From positions 1 to 64,000 of the forward strand of contig NZ_JBMMGT010000006.1 of NCBI RefSeq assembly GCF_049366555.1: 64,000 nt of DNA, in the 5' to 3' direction. Below, piece by piece: positions 50,788 to 60,720 of the stretch. The notes under the pieces are model-generated. The model saw only the letters and a list, made by a program, of their open reading frames with translations, was not told the origin of the DNA and did no database searches. A program made the translations under genes and the position numbers. This DNA is from Avibacterium volantium_A. Its GTDB lineage: Bacteria; Pseudomonadota; Gammaproteobacteria; Enterobacterales; Pasteurellaceae. Within the stretch, counting starts at the first letter, position 1, and every line of letters starts with the position of its first letter.

Positions 50788-51987
50788 ATGCAAAAACAAC
50801 AAAAACTCGTCATTCTTGGTTCGACAGGCTCCATCGGCACTAGCACCCTTTCTGTGATAGAACATAACCCTGAGAAATATCAAGCGTTTGCCTTAGTGGG
50901 CGGACGTAACGTGCAATTAATGGTGGAACAATGCGTTAAATTTCAACCGACTTTTGCTGCCTTAGATGACGAAAGTGCGGCGAAAAATTTAAAAGAAAAA
51001 TTGACCGCACTTGGTCTAAGAACCCAAGTGTTAAGCGGACAAAAAGCCATTTGCGAGCTGGCGGCTCACTCTGAAGCGGATCAGGTGATGGCTGCTATTG
51101 TTGGCGCGGCGGGCTTATTGCCTACTCTTTCAGCGGTGAAAGCGGGTAAGCGAGTGTTGTTAGCTAACAAAGAAAGTTTGGTGACTTGCGGGCAGCTTTT
51201 TATTGATGAAGTGAAGAAAAATCACGCTCAGTTACTGCCTGTGGACAGTGAACACAATGCGATTTTCCAATCGTTACCACCGCAAGCGCAGGAAAAAATC
51301 GGTTTTTGCCCGTTGCAAGAATTAGGCATCAGCAAAATTGTACTCACGGGATCGGGCGGCCCTTTCCGTTATACGGATCTTTCAGAATTTGACCAGATCA
51401 CACCAGAGCAAGCTGTTGCGCACCCTAATTGGTCAATGGGCAAAAAAATCTCAGTGGATTCAGCTACAATGATGAATAAAGGCTTGGAATATATTGAAGC
51501 CCGTTGGTTATTCAATGCCAGTGCAGATGAGATGGAAGTGATTATTCATCCGCAATCTATCATTCATTCTATGGTGCGTTATATTGATGGCTCAGTGATT
51601 GCGCAAATGGGCAATCCAGATATGCGTACGCCAATTGCGGAAACAATGGCTTATCCGCAGCGTACCTTTGCCGGTGTTGCGCCACTGGATTTTTATCAGC
51701 TCAATGGGCTGACTTTTTTAGCGCCAGATTATCAGCGTTATCCTTGCTTAAAATTGGCCATTGATGCCTTTGCCGCAGGGCAATATGCCACAACGGCAAT
51801 GAATGCGGCGAATGAAATTTCCGTTGAAGCATTTTTAAATCGTCAAATTAAATTTACCGATATTGCTAAAGTGAATACGCAAGTGGTAGAAAAAATCAGC
51901 CCACAACAGATTCAATCTATTGATGATGTGTTAGACGTGGATAAAAAAGCGCGCGCTTTAGCGTGGCAAATTATTCAAGCGAAATAA
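50788..51987 (+). CDS. dxr: 1-deoxy-D-xylulose 5-phosphate reductoisomerase
   Basis: A 399-residue NADPH-dependent enzyme of the non-mevalonate isoprenoid pathway, making 2-C-methyl-D-erythritol 4-phosphate. The NADPH motif GSTGSIGTSTL, the substrate and metal motifs ANKESLVTCG, PVDSEHNAIFQSL and the SMGKKISVDSATMMNKGLE region are intact. A longer frame from 50710 would put an unrelated leader and an uptake signal into the protein; the H. influenzae protein starts MQKQ, hence ATG 50788. No strong ribosome binding site is visible before it, so the start is the least certain detail. Confidence 0.96.
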   Translation: MQKQQKLVILGSTGSIGTSTLSVIEHNPEKYQAFALVGGRNVQLMVEQCVKFQPTFAALDDESAAKNLKEKLTALGLRTQVLSGQKAICELAAHSEADQVMAAIVGAAGLLPTLSAVKAGKRVLLANKESLVTCGQLFIDEVKKNHAQLLPVDSEHNAIFQSLPPQAQEKIGFCPLQELGISKIVLTGSGGPFRYTDLSEFDQITPEQAVAHPNWSMGKKISVDSATMMNKGLEYIEARWLFNASADEMEVIIHPQSIIHSMVRYIDGSVIAQMGNPDMRTPIAETMAYPQRTFAGVAPLDFYQLNGLTFLAPDYQRYPCLKLAIDAFAAGQYATTAMNAANEISVEAFLNRQIKFTDIAKVNTQVVEKISPQQIQSIDDVLDVDKKARALAWQIIQAK

Positions 51988-52011
51988 CATTTTGTTTTCG
52001 TTACAAATAAA

Positions 52012-52042
52012 TCAAGGCGGGCGAAAGTTCGCCTTGATTTTT
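52012..52042 (+). terminator. Terminator after dxr
   Basis: ATCAAGGCG (52011-52019) pairs with CGCCTTGAT (about 52030-52038) around a 10-base loop, followed by a T-run. It closes the dxr transcript before uppS. Confidence 0.8.
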
Positions 52043-52132
52043 TTATGCATAATTCTGTGCGTTTTCATAGTAAGTAATATCATATTATGATATATTCAGC
52101 CATTAATTTTGTAACTAGAAAATCCTTGATGA

Positions 52133-52861
52133 ATGACTGAGATTGACTTAAACAATATTCCCCAACACGTTGCGATTATTATGGACGGCAATGGGCGTTG
52201 GGCAAAACAGCAAGGAAAAATGCGTATTTTCGGGCATAAAAATGGCGTGGCGGCAGTGCGTCAAGCGGTTTCCTATGCGCGAAAAATTGGTGTCAATGTT
52301 CTCACTCTTTATGCGTTTAGTAGCGAAAATTGGACGCGTCCAGAAAGTGAAGTGAGCGCATTAATGACACTTTTTATGCAAGCACTGGATTTAGAAGTGA
52401 AAAAATTGCATAAAAATAATATCCGCTTAAACATTATTGGGGATAAATCCCGTTTTAGCGAAAAATTACAGCAAAAAATCGAAAAAGCAGAAAAATTAAC
52501 TGAAAATAACACCGCACTTACTTTAAATATTGCAGCAAATTATGGCGGTTATTGGGATATTGTGCAGGCAACCAAACAGCTTGCTACTTTGGTGAAAAAT
52601 GAGCAGCTGACGCTTGATGAGATCACTGCTGAACGTTTTCAACAACATTTGGTTACCCAAGATCAGCCTATGGTGGATTTATTAATTCGCACCAGCGGTG
52701 AACAGCGTGTAAGTAATTTTTTACTGTGGCAAATTGCCTATGCAGAATTTTATTTTTCTGATGTGCTATGGCCAGATTTTAACGAACAAGAATTCAATCA
52801 AGCTATCTTAGTTTATCAACAACGAAATCGCCGTTTTGGTGGAGCAGAACAAGAGGACTAA
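52133..52861 (+). CDS. uppS: Undecaprenyl diphosphate synthase
   Basis: A 242-residue cis-prenyltransferase that makes the C55 carrier lipid for peptidoglycan and O-antigen. The HVAIIMDGNGRWAK motif with the catalytic aspartate, ENWTRPESEV, and the LLIRTSGEQRVSNFLLWQIAYAE region are all present. Ends three bases before the GTG start of cdsA. Confidence 0.97.
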   Translation: MTEIDLNNIPQHVAIIMDGNGRWAKQQGKMRIFGHKNGVAAVRQAVSYARKIGVNVLTLYAFSSENWTRPESEVSALMTLFMQALDLEVKKLHKNNIRLNIIGDKSRFSEKLQQKIEKAEKLTENNTALTLNIAANYGGYWDIVQATKQLATLVKNEQLTLDEITAERFQQHLVTQDQPMVDLLIRTSGEQRVSNFLLWQIAYAEFYFSDVLWPDFNEQEFNQAILVYQQRNRRFGGAEQED

Positions 52862-52864
52862 ACT

Positions 52865-53728
52865 GTGCTTAAACAACGTGTTATTTCCGCAATTATTTTA
52901 ATTGCTATTGTCTGTGCAGCGTTATTTTTATTTTCTCCTTTTTATTTTGCCTTAGCCTTAGGGGCAGTGGCGACCTTAGGAATTTGGGAATGGACACAAT
53001 TCGCTCAAGTCAAAAATAAATTTTGGCGTGTTGTAGTGGCAGGCTTAGCAGGTGCGGTGCTTTTTTTGTGGATTTTAAGCGAAGCCAATTATCTCAATGC
53101 GGGCCGTGTGTTTGAACATTATGCTGAGCCTATTTTATTAAGCGCAGTGATTTGGTGGATTGTGGCGCTTGGCTTTGTGGTGAGCTATCCAAATTCTGCC
53201 AAATTATGGGCAAAATCGGTGATTTTGCAAGGCGTTTTCGCCATCGTAACCCTTGTGCCTTTTATTGTAGGCGTGTTGCGTTTGCGCTTAGATGGTTATG
53301 TTGCCAACCCTTATCACGGCTTAATGTTGCTCTTTTATGTGTTTATTCTGGTATGGGCAGCAGATTCTGGTGCTTATTTTGCCGGCCGCAAATTCGGAAA
53401 ACATAAACTTGCACCAAAAGTTTCCCCAGGGAAAACGTGGCAAGGCGTATTCGGTGGGCTGATTACCGCTGGCGTGCTAGCAGGGATTTTTATGCAAGTC
53501 GCCCCACAAGATTTATTCAATGTACCAACCGTGCCTTTTATCGTCTTATCTGTTGCCACTGTGGCAATTTCTGTACTGGGTGATTTAACGGAAAGTATGT
53601 TTAAGCGCGAAAGTGGGATTAAAGATAGTAGCAATTTAATCCCCGGACACGGTGGGATTTTAGATCGTATTGATAGTCTTACCGCTGCCGTACCATTCTT
53701 TGCGTATTTCTATTTTTATGTATTGTAG
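52865..53728 (+). CDS. cdsA: Phosphatidate cytidylyltransferase
   Basis: A 287-residue polytopic enzyme making CDP-diacylglycerol for phospholipid synthesis. About eight membrane helices and the C-terminal signature KRESGIKDSSNLIPGHGGILDRIDSL are present. It begins with GTG. Co-transcribed with uppS and rseP (13-base gap). Confidence 0.96.
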   Translation: MLKQRVISAIILIAIVCAALFLFSPFYFALALGAVATLGIWEWTQFAQVKNKFWRVVVAGLAGAVLFLWILSEANYLNAGRVFEHYAEPILLSAVIWWIVALGFVVSYPNSAKLWAKSVILQGVFAIVTLVPFIVGVLRLRLDGYVANPYHGLMLLFYVFILVWAADSGAYFAGRKFGKHKLAPKVSPGKTWQGVFGGLITAGVLAGIFMQVAPQDLFNVPTVPFIVLSVATVAISVLGDLTESMFKRESGIKDSSNLIPGHGGILDRIDSLTAAVPFFAYFYFYVL

Positions 53729-53740
53729 GAAAAAACGGAT

Positions 53741-55072
53741 ATGTCCTTTTTGTGGTCGTTAGGTTCATTTTTGATAGCCATTTGTGTACTGGTTTTTGTA
53801 CACGAATACGGACATTTTTGGGCTGCCAGAAAGTGCGATGTAAAAGTTGAACGTTTTTCTATCGGTTTCGGTAAAATGCTGTGGTCGTTCTTTGATAAAA
53901 AAGGCACAGAGTTTTCTATTTCGCTTATTCCCTTAGGTGGCTATGTGAAAATGCTTGATGAGCGTAACGAAGCCGTGCCAGAAGCATTAAAATCTCAAGC
54001 CTTTAATAATAAATCCGTGGCACAACGTGCTTTTGTGATTGCAGCAGGCCCGATGGCGAATTTTATTTTTGCTATATTGGCCTATTGGCTGGTGTATTCC
54101 ATCGGGATTCCTAGCGTGAAACCTGTGATCGCAGAGGTTCGACCAGCGTCCATTGCGGCACAAGCGCAAATTCAACCTGGTTCACAAATTATCGCCATTG
54201 ATGGCACGGCGACACCAGATTGGGAAACCATCAATATGGTGCTTGCCACCAAAATGGGTAACCCCAATGTAGAAATCACTCTTTCGCCTTTTGGTTCAGA
54301 TGTAAAACAGCAACGCACTTTAGATTTAGCCAATTGGCGATTCGATCCTGAAAAAGAAAGTGCTTTTGGCGCATTGGGTATGATTCCCGTGCGAACTAAA
54401 GTGGAAATGACCTTGTCTAAAGTGGCGGAAGATTCCCCAGCACAAAAAGCAGGCTTGCAAGTGGGGGATAAATTTTATACCAATACTGGCGAGCCAATGA
54501 ATTGGCAAGATTTTATTCAAGATGTGCAAAAAGGGCAGCCTTTTACATTGAGAATTGAGCGAGCAGGGGAAACCTTATATAAAACCTTAATACCAGTGTT
54601 AAATGAAAAAGGCAGGTGGTTTGTTGGCGTATCGCCAACGGTTCAGCCCCTTGATGAAAAATATCGCACGGAATTAAAATATGGTGTTTTTGAGGCTTTA
54701 CAGAAAGGCGTAGAAAAAACCAAGGATTTAATGCTACTGACGGTAAAAGTAATTGGCAAATTATTTACCGGTGATCTTTCTTTAAATAATTTAAGTGGAC
54801 CGATTTCTATTGCCAAGGGCGCAGGGATTTCCTCGGGAATTGGTTTTGTTTATTATTTAAGTTTTATGGCATTAATTAGTGTAAATTTAGGCATTATGAA
54901 TTTGTTCCCGTTACCTGTGTTAGACGGCGGACATTTAATTTTTCTTGCCGCTGAGGCGATAAAGGGAAAACCGCTTTCGCAAAAGGTGCAAGATACCGCT
55001 TATAAAATTGGTGCAATATGCTTATTAGCTTTAACAGCATTTGCTTTGTTTAACGATTTCTTACGTTTATAA
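53741..55072 (+). CDS. rseP: RseP, site-2 protease of the sigma-E pathway
   Basis: A 443-residue intramembrane zinc metalloprotease that cleaves RseA after DegS, releasing sigma-E on envelope stress; it also clears signal peptides. The HExxH motif is at the N-terminus (HEYGHF, about residues 22-27), two PDZ regions follow (about 125-310), and the LDG motif lies near the end (NLFPLPVLDGGHLIF). The sigma-E target bamA is directly downstream. Confidence 0.97.
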   Translation: MSFLWSLGSFLIAICVLVFVHEYGHFWAARKCDVKVERFSIGFGKMLWSFFDKKGTEFSISLIPLGGYVKMLDERNEAVPEALKSQAFNNKSVAQRAFVIAAGPMANFIFAILAYWLVYSIGIPSVKPVIAEVRPASIAAQAQIQPGSQIIAIDGTATPDWETINMVLATKMGNPNVEITLSPFGSDVKQQRTLDLANWRFDPEKESAFGALGMIPVRTKVEMTLSKVAEDSPAQKAGLQVGDKFYTNTGEPMNWQDFIQDVQKGQPFTLRIERAGETLYKTLIPVLNEKGRWFVGVSPTVQPLDEKYRTELKYGVFEALQKGVEKTKDLMLLTVKVIGKLFTGDLSLNNLSGPISIAKGAGISSGIGFVYYLSFMALISVNLGIMNLFPLPVLDGGHLIFLAAEAIKGKPLSQKVQDTAYKIGAICLLALTAFALFNDFLRL

Positions 55073-55101
55073 CTCTTTCTTTTACAAGGATAAAAGTAAC
55101 A

Positions 55102-57486
55102 ATGAAAAAACTTTTAATCGCAAGTTTATTATTGGGTTCAACCACGGTGATGGCTGCCCCTTTTGTTATGCAAGATATTCGTGTCGATGGCGTTCAAGCT
55201 GGCACGGAAGGCAAAATTCTTGCGAATTTACCCGTTCGAGTTGGGCAACGAGCAACAGATAAAGATATTGCCAATGTTGTAAGAACCTTGTTCTTACAAG
55301 GTTATGAAGGGGTTAAAGCCGCCCGAGAAGGAAACACGCTAGTTATTTCTGTGCAGCAGCGTCCAATTATTGCCGATGTGATTCTTGACGGTAATAGTTC
55401 AATTCCAAATGAAGCCTTGAAAGATAATTTAGATTCTAATGGCTTTGCCGTTGGTGATGTATTGAATTTTGATAAATTAGAGGCTTTCCGTCAAAGTTTA
55501 CTTGATCATTATCACAGTGTAGGTCGCTATAACGCAAAAGTGGAAACGATTGTTACGCCATTGCCAAATAATCGTGCGGAAGTAAAAATCCAAATTAAAG
55601 AAAATGATGTGGCACTGTTAAAAGGGATCACCTTTGAAGGAAACAATGCCTTTAGCTCAAGTAAATTACAAGAGCAAATGGAATTACAACCTGATGCTTG
55701 GTGGAAACTTTTTGGTAATAAATTTGATTCCGTACAATTTGGTAAAGATCTAGATACATTGCGCGAATTTTACCTTGATCACGGCTATGCCAAAATGCAA
55801 ATTAGCAAAACAGATGTGCAATTAAATGATGCAAAGACTGAAGCAAAAGTTTCTATTGATGTCAATGAAGGTGAAAAATATACCGTTAAAAGTGCGCGTA
55901 TTGTGGGTAATGTGGCAGGAATGAGCGATGAACTTTCTGCATTATTAAAACAAATTCGTGTGGGTGATACTTTCCGCCGTAGTGATGTTGTCGCAGTAGA
56001 AAATGAAATTAAAACAACCTTAGGTGAGCAAGGCTATGCCAATCCTCAAGTGAATATTAGTCCTGAGTTTGATGATCAAAATCATACAATTGCTTTAACT
56101 TATGTGGTTGATGCAGGTCGCCGTTATTCTGTGCGCCAAATTCGTTTTGAAGGCAATAACGTAAGTGCAGACAGTACATTGCGTCAAGAAATGCGTCAGC
56201 AAGAAGGAACTTGGTTATCTTCTCAATTAGTTGAGCTAGGTAAAGTGCGGTTGGAAAGAACAGGATTTTTTGAAAGCGTAGAATCTCGCACCGAAAATGT
56301 GCCAAATACTGATGATGAGCTTGATGTTATCTATAAAGTGAAAGAACGTAATACAGGTAGCATTAACTTTGGTATTGGTTATGGTACAGAAAGTGGTTTA
56401 AGTTATCAGGCAAGCATTAAGCAAGATAACTTCTTAGGAATGGGATCGTCAATCAGTTTCGGTGGTTCGCGTAATGATTACAGTACCAGTGTTAATTTAG
56501 GTTACACAGAACCTTACTTCACAAAAGACGGTGTGAGCCTTGGTGGAAATGTATTCTTTGAAAAATACGATAACTCGAAAAATGACACTTCCGCATCTTA
56601 CAGCCGTACGACTTATGGTGTGAATGGAACGCTAGGCTTCCCAGTGAATGAGAATAACTCATACTATGTTGGGCTAGGCTATGTATATAATAAATTAAAA
56701 GATGTACGCCCTGAATATAACCGTAATATCTATCGTGAATCAATGAATGTCAATGATTGGACATTCAAATCCCACGATTTTGAGTTCTCTATGGGCTGGA
56801 ACTATAATAATCTTAACCGCGGTTATTTCCCAACTTCAGGAATGAGAGCCTCAATTGGTGGGAAAGTGACTATTCCGGGTTCAGATAATAAATATTACAA
56901 AGTGTCAGCAGATGTACAAGGATTCTATCCGTTAGACCGCGATCATAGCTGGGTTATTTCAGCAAGAGCTTCGGCGGCTTATGCAAATGGCTTTGGCGGA
57001 AAGCGTTTACCATTCTATCAAACTTATAGTGCTGGTGGTATGGGAAGTTTGCGTGGTTTTGCTTATGGTGCAGTAGGTCCACAAGCTATTTATCGAGATG
57101 AAAAAAATTGTGCAACGACGCCGGATAAATATTGTAAGAAAGGGGTAAATGGGGACATTGTTGGTGGTAATGCAATGGTAACCGCAAGTGCTGAATTAAT
57201 TGTTCCAACCCCATTTGTGGCAGACAAAAATCAACGTTCCGTAAGAACGTCTCTTTTTGTTGATGCGGCAAGTGTATGGAATACAAAATGGAAAACAGAC
57301 GGAAAATCACGTTTCACGAATTTACCTGATTACGGTAATCCGAGCCGAGTTCGCTCATCAGCTGGGGTTGCCTTCCAATGGCAATCACCGATTGGGCCTT
57401 TGGTGTTCTCTTATGCCAAACCAATCAAAAAATATAAAGGCGATGAAATTGAACAATTCCAATTTAGTATCGGCGGAACATTCTAA
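55102..57486 (+). CDS. bamA: BamA, outer-membrane protein assembly factor
   Basis: A 794-residue Omp85 protein. A signal peptide (cut after A18, VMA|AP) is followed by five POTRA domains (about 19-420) and a 16-strand barrel with the VRGF-family motif in GSLRGFAYG and the terminal aromatic residue F794. It folds and inserts other outer-membrane proteins. AAGGA precedes the ATG. A perfect 9-base stem sits after the stop codon. Confidence 0.97.
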   Translation: MKKLLIASLLLGSTTVMAAPFVMQDIRVDGVQAGTEGKILANLPVRVGQRATDKDIANVVRTLFLQGYEGVKAAREGNTLVISVQQRPIIADVILDGNSSIPNEALKDNLDSNGFAVGDVLNFDKLEAFRQSLLDHYHSVGRYNAKVETIVTPLPNNRAEVKIQIKENDVALLKGITFEGNNAFSSSKLQEQMELQPDAWWKLFGNKFDSVQFGKDLDTLREFYLDHGYAKMQISKTDVQLNDAKTEAKVSIDVNEGEKYTVKSARIVGNVAGMSDELSALLKQIRVGDTFRRSDVVAVENEIKTTLGEQGYANPQVNISPEFDDQNHTIALTYVVDAGRRYSVRQIRFEGNNVSADSTLRQEMRQQEGTWLSSQLVELGKVRLERTGFFESVESRTENVPNTDDELDVIYKVKERNTGSINFGIGYGTESGLSYQASIKQDNFLGMGSSISFGGSRNDYSTSVNLGYTEPYFTKDGVSLGGNVFFEKYDNSKNDTSASYSRTTYGVNGTLGFPVNENNSYYVGLGYVYNKLKDVRPEYNRNIYRESMNVNDWTFKSHDFEFSMGWNYNNLNRGYFPTSGMRASIGGKVTIPGSDNKYYKVSADVQGFYPLDRDHSWVISARASAAYANGFGGKRLPFYQTYSAGGMGSLRGFAYGAVGPQAIYRDEKNCATTPDKYCKKGVNGDIVGGNAMVTASAELIVPTPFVADKNQRSVRTSLFVDAASVWNTKWKTDGKSRFTNLPDYGNPSRVRSSAGVAFQWQSPIGPLVFSYAKPIKKYKGDEIEQFQFSIGGTF

Positions 57487-57534
57487 TTGGAACTTCTTTC
57501 ATTCTTTTTAGTCTAAGTAAAAGCTTGGAAAGCT

Positions 57535-57554
57535 AATGGGAGCTTGCTCCCATT
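57535..57554 (+). promoter_or_regulatory. Perfect stem-loop between bamA and skp
   Basis: AATGGGAGC (57535-57543) and GCTCCCATT (57546-57554) form a compact perfect hairpin without a T-run, 44 bases before the skp ATG. It is more likely an RNA stabiliser or processing site than a terminator. Confidence 0.5.
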
Positions 57555-57597
57555 GGTATTGAATTTAAAAATTGATTTATTTTAAGGAAACTCAAAA

Positions 57598-58182
57598 ATG
57601 AAAAAAGCAGTAAAATTAACCGCACTTTCTTTAGCGTTAGCATTAGGTTCATCAATTGCAATGGCTGAAGATAATATTGCATTTGTAAATGTAGATTATT
57701 TATTTGCACATCACCCTGCGCGTCAAGTTGAATTTAAAAAATTAGATGATGAATTTAAAGCACCATCTGAAAAATTACAAGCGGCAGATAAAGCATTGCA
57801 AGATAAAAAATCCGCATTTGAGAAAGAAATTGATGCTAAAGTGAAAGCATTAGATAAAGATGCGCCGAAATTACGTCAAGCTGACATCAAAAAACGTCAA
57901 GATGAAATTGCAAAATTAGCGCAAAAACGTGATGAAGAATTTAAAAAATTAGTGCAAGAGCACCAAGAAAATATTGCTAAATTCCGCGAAGAAACACAGA
58001 AAGCAGAAATGGAAGTTGAGCGTAAATTATTAACTGACATTCAAACTGCAACTACAACAGTGGCAAAAGCGAAGAATTACAGCGCAGTGCTTGATGAGAA
58101 AGTTGCAGTTTATGCCGCTGATGGTAAAAACATTACAGAAGAAGTATTAAAAGCAATTCCAGCTCCAGCACAGGCTAAATAA
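57598..58182 (+). CDS. skp: Skp (OmpH) periplasmic chaperone
   Basis: A 194-residue coiled-coil chaperone for outer-membrane proteins. Signal peptide MKKAVKLTALSLALALGSSI...MA (cut after A23), a short trimerisation segment, and a long charged helical arm (about 45-145) with heptads. AAGG precedes the ATG. Ends in a TAATG overlap with lpxD. Confidence 0.94.
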   Translation: MKKAVKLTALSLALALGSSIAMAEDNIAFVNVDYLFAHHPARQVEFKKLDDEFKAPSEKLQAADKALQDKKSAFEKEIDAKVKALDKDAPKLRQADIKKRQDEIAKLAQKRDEEFKKLVQEHQENIAKFREETQKAEMEVERKLLTDIQTATTTVAKAKNYSAVLDEKVAVYAADGKNITEEVLKAIPAPAQAK

Positions 58183-59213
58183 TGCGAAAGTCTTATTCTC
58201 TTAAAGAATTAGCACAACAAATTGGCGCTACCATTCGTGGTAACGCCAATGTGCTTATTGATAGTATCGCCCCGCTCGACAAAGCACAGTCAAACCAGCT
58301 CACCTTTATTTCAAACATTAAATTCCGTGATTTACTTGCACAATCCCAAGCAGGGATTTTAGTGGTAAGTGAAAATGATGTAGAATTTTGTTCACCTGAA
58401 AGCAACTTGCTTATTGTCAAAGATCCTTATGTGGCTTACGCCGTGCTAGCACAATATATGGATTCTACGCCAAAAGCGGCAGCAGGTATTGCACCAAGTG
58501 CGGTGATTTCTGCCTCTGCAAAATTAGGCGAAAATGTGTCTATTGGCGCAAATGCCGTGATTGAAGATGAGGTTGAACTTGGCGATAACGTGATTATTGG
58601 CGCAGGTTGTTTCATTGGCAAAGGCGCAAAAATTGGCGCCAATACTCAGCTTTGGGCAAATGTAAACATTTATCACCAAGTGCAAATTGGCGAACATTGC
58701 TTAATCCAATCTGGCGCTGTGATCGGTAGTGATGGCTTTGGTTATGCGAATGATAAAGGCCGTTGGATCAAGATCCCACAAACAGGCACCGCGATTATCG
58801 GCAATCACGTTGAAATCGGGGCTTGCACCTGTATTGACCGCGGTGCGTTAGACGCAACGGTGATTGAAGATAACGTCATCATCGACAACCTTTGCCAAAT
58901 TGCCCATAACGTGCATATCGGTACGGGCACAGCGGTCGCTGGTGGTGTGATTATGGCAGGTAGCCTGAAAGTAGGGCGTTATTGCTTAATTGGTGGCGCA
59001 AGCGTGATCAATGGCCATATGGAAATTGCTGACAAAGTTACGGTTACGGGAATGGGAATGGTAATGCGACCAATCACCGAACCGGGCGTGTACTCTTCCG
59101 GTATTCCATTGCAGCCAAATAAAGAATGGCGCAAAACCGCCGCACTGACTTTAGACATTGATAAAATGAACAAGCGTCTAAAAGCGGTAGAAAAAAAGCT
59201 CAATAATGCGTAA
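58182..59213 (+). CDS. lpxD: UDP-3-O-acylglucosamine N-acyltransferase LpxD
   Basis: A 343-residue enzyme, third step of lipid A synthesis. N-terminal uridine-binding domain, then a left-handed beta-helix of hexapeptide repeats ([LIV]-G-x4), with the catalytic histidine region (NLCQIAHNVHIG) and a C-terminal helix. The one-base overlap with skp (TAATG) couples the two. Confidence 0.97.
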   Translation: MRKSYSLKELAQQIGATIRGNANVLIDSIAPLDKAQSNQLTFISNIKFRDLLAQSQAGILVVSENDVEFCSPESNLLIVKDPYVAYAVLAQYMDSTPKAAAGIAPSAVISASAKLGENVSIGANAVIEDEVELGDNVIIGAGCFIGKGAKIGANTQLWANVNIYHQVQIGEHCLIQSGAVIGSDGFGYANDKGRWIKIPQTGTAIIGNHVEIGACTCIDRGALDATVIEDNVIIDNLCQIAHNVHIGTGTAVAGGVIMAGSLKVGRYCLIGGASVINGHMEIADKVTVTGMGMVMRPITEPGVYSSGIPLQPNKEWRKTAALTLDIDKMNKRLKAVEKKLNNA

Positions 59214-59335
59214 TTCGCTTAATTCCTTTCTCAAACGCGCCACTTTATGTGGTGCGTTTTGTATTAAACGATGAAATATCGTATAATTTGCATCAATTTT
59301 ATTTTCTATTATTTTCAAATTAAAAAGGTACTATT

Positions 59336-59785
59336 GTGACAACAGAACAAACCACAAAAGTCATTGAAGCAAAAGAAATTATGACCTTACTTCCGCATCG
59401 ATATCCCTTTTTATTAGTGGATCGTGTAACTGATTTTGAAGAAGGGAAATGGTTAAAAGCGATCAAAAACATCAGTGTTAATGAGCCTTGTTTTACTGGG
59501 CATTTCCCCGGTGAACCTATTTTACCTGGTGTGTTAATTTTAGAAGCACTAGCACAATCAATGGGCATTTTGGCATTTAAAACTCACGAATTGCAGGGCG
59601 GAGAATTGTTCTATTTCGCAGGTATTGATGATGCGCGTTTTAAACGTCCCGTATTACCAGGTGATCAAATGGAACTTTATGTCGAAGTGATCAAAGAGCG
59701 CCGTGGTATTACCGCATTCACAGGTATTGCTACCGTGAATGGTGAAGTGGCTTGTGAAGCAAAATTAATGTGCGCGCGCAGATAA
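59336..59785 (+). CDS. fabZ: 3-hydroxyacyl-ACP dehydratase FabZ
   Basis: A 149-residue hot-dog-fold enzyme of fatty acid synthesis that competes with LpxA for hydroxyacyl-ACP. The catalytic histidine motif GHFPGEPILPGVLILEAL is intact. The start is GTG (59336) behind AAAAGG. Confidence 0.97.
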   Translation: MTTEQTTKVIEAKEIMTLLPHRYPFLLVDRVTDFEEGKWLKAIKNISVNEPCFTGHFPGEPILPGVLILEALAQSMGILAFKTHELQGGELFYFAGIDDARFKRPVLPGDQMELYVEVIKERRGITAFTGIATVNGEVACEAKLMCARR

Positions 59786-59813
59786 ACATTCATTACAAAA
59801 ACAAGAGGTCAAT

Positions 59814-60602
59814 ATGATCCATTCAAGTGCAAAAATTCACCCTACAGCCATTGTAGAAGAAGGGGCAAAAATTGGCGAAAACGTGGTGATTGGCCCGTTT
59901 TGTATTATTGGTGCTGATGTAGAAATTGGCAAAGGCACCGTGTTGCACTCGCATATCGTGGTTAATGGCGTGACCAAAATTGGCGAAGACAATGAAATTT
60001 TCCAATTCGCCAGCATTGGTGAGAAAAACCAAGATCTGAAATACCAAAATGAGCCAACGAAAACCATTATCGGCAACCGTAACCGTATTCGTGAAAGTGT
60101 AACGATTCACCGAGGCACGGTGCAAGGTGGTGGCGTAACGCGCGTGGGTGATGATAACTTATTTATGATCAACGCGCATATTGCGCACGATTGTAAAATC
60201 AAGAATCGCTGTATTCTTGCCAATAACGCCACTCTGGCAGGACACGTTGAGCTAGATGATTTCGTGATTGTGGGCGGAATGTCGGCCATTCACCAATTTG
60301 TTATTGTGGGCGCACACGTTATGTTGGGCGGTGGTTCTATGGTGAGCCAAGATGTTCCTCCTTATGTTATGGCGCAAGGCAACCACGCGCAACCATTCGG
60401 TGTAAACATTGAGGGCTTGAAACGTCGCGGTTTTGATAAGCCAACATTGCACGCCATTCGCAACGTGTACAAATTAATTTATCGCAGTGGAAAAACCTTA
60501 GAAGAAGTGATGCCAGAAATTGAGCATTATGCCAAAACAGAAAGTGCAATTAGCTTTTTCCTTGATTTCTTCAAGCGTTCAACACGCGGGATTATTCGGT
60601 AA
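59814..60602 (+). CDS. lpxA: UDP-N-acetylglucosamine acyltransferase LpxA
   Basis: A 262-residue hexapeptide-repeat enzyme, first committed step of lipid A synthesis. Left-handed beta-helix with the catalytic His (NAHIAHDCKIKN region) and a helical C-terminus (KTLEEVMPEIEHYAK...). It follows fabZ by 28 bases. Confidence 0.97.
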   Translation: MIHSSAKIHPTAIVEEGAKIGENVVIGPFCIIGADVEIGKGTVLHSHIVVNGVTKIGEDNEIFQFASIGEKNQDLKYQNEPTKTIIGNRNRIRESVTIHRGTVQGGGVTRVGDDNLFMINAHIAHDCKIKNRCILANNATLAGHVELDDFVIVGGMSAIHQFVIVGAHVMLGGGSMVSQDVPPYVMAQGNHAQPFGVNIEGLKRRGFDKPTLHAIRNVYKLIYRSGKTLEEVMPEIEHYAKTESAISFFLDFFKRSTRGIIR

Positions 60603-60629
60603 CACCGGCTAAAAATATGACAATTTTTC

Positions 60630-60683
60630 ACCGCACTTTATTTATTGCACAAAGCTAGCAATGATAAAGTGCGGTTCTTTTTA
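60630..60683 (+). terminator. Inverted uptake-signal stem between lpxA and lpxB
   Basis: ACCGCACTTTAT (60630-60641) pairs perfectly with ATAAAGTGCGGT (60664-60675), followed by TCTTTTTT. It has terminator form within what is otherwise the lpxA-lpxB operon and lies directly before the mini-frames at 60683-60720. Confidence 0.65.
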
Positions 60684-60720
60684 TGAAAGAAAACGGTTTA
60701 TGAGAGAAAACGGTTTATGA
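60683..60720 (+). other. Two overlapping 6-codon mini-frames before lpxB
   Basis: A 17-base unit (TGAAAGAAAACGGTTTA at 60684-60700, then the same with one change at 60701-60717) is tandemly duplicated. Each copy makes a six-codon frame (MKENGL, 60683-60703; MRENGL, 60700-60720) whose stop overlaps the next start as ATGA. The last ATG (60717) opens the lpxB frame. Confidence 0.7.

Noticed and set aside
58193..60549. Several minus-strand frames under lpxD, fabZ and lpxA
   Set aside because: Opposite-strand frames are expected over hexapeptide-repeat genes; none has a start signal or motif.
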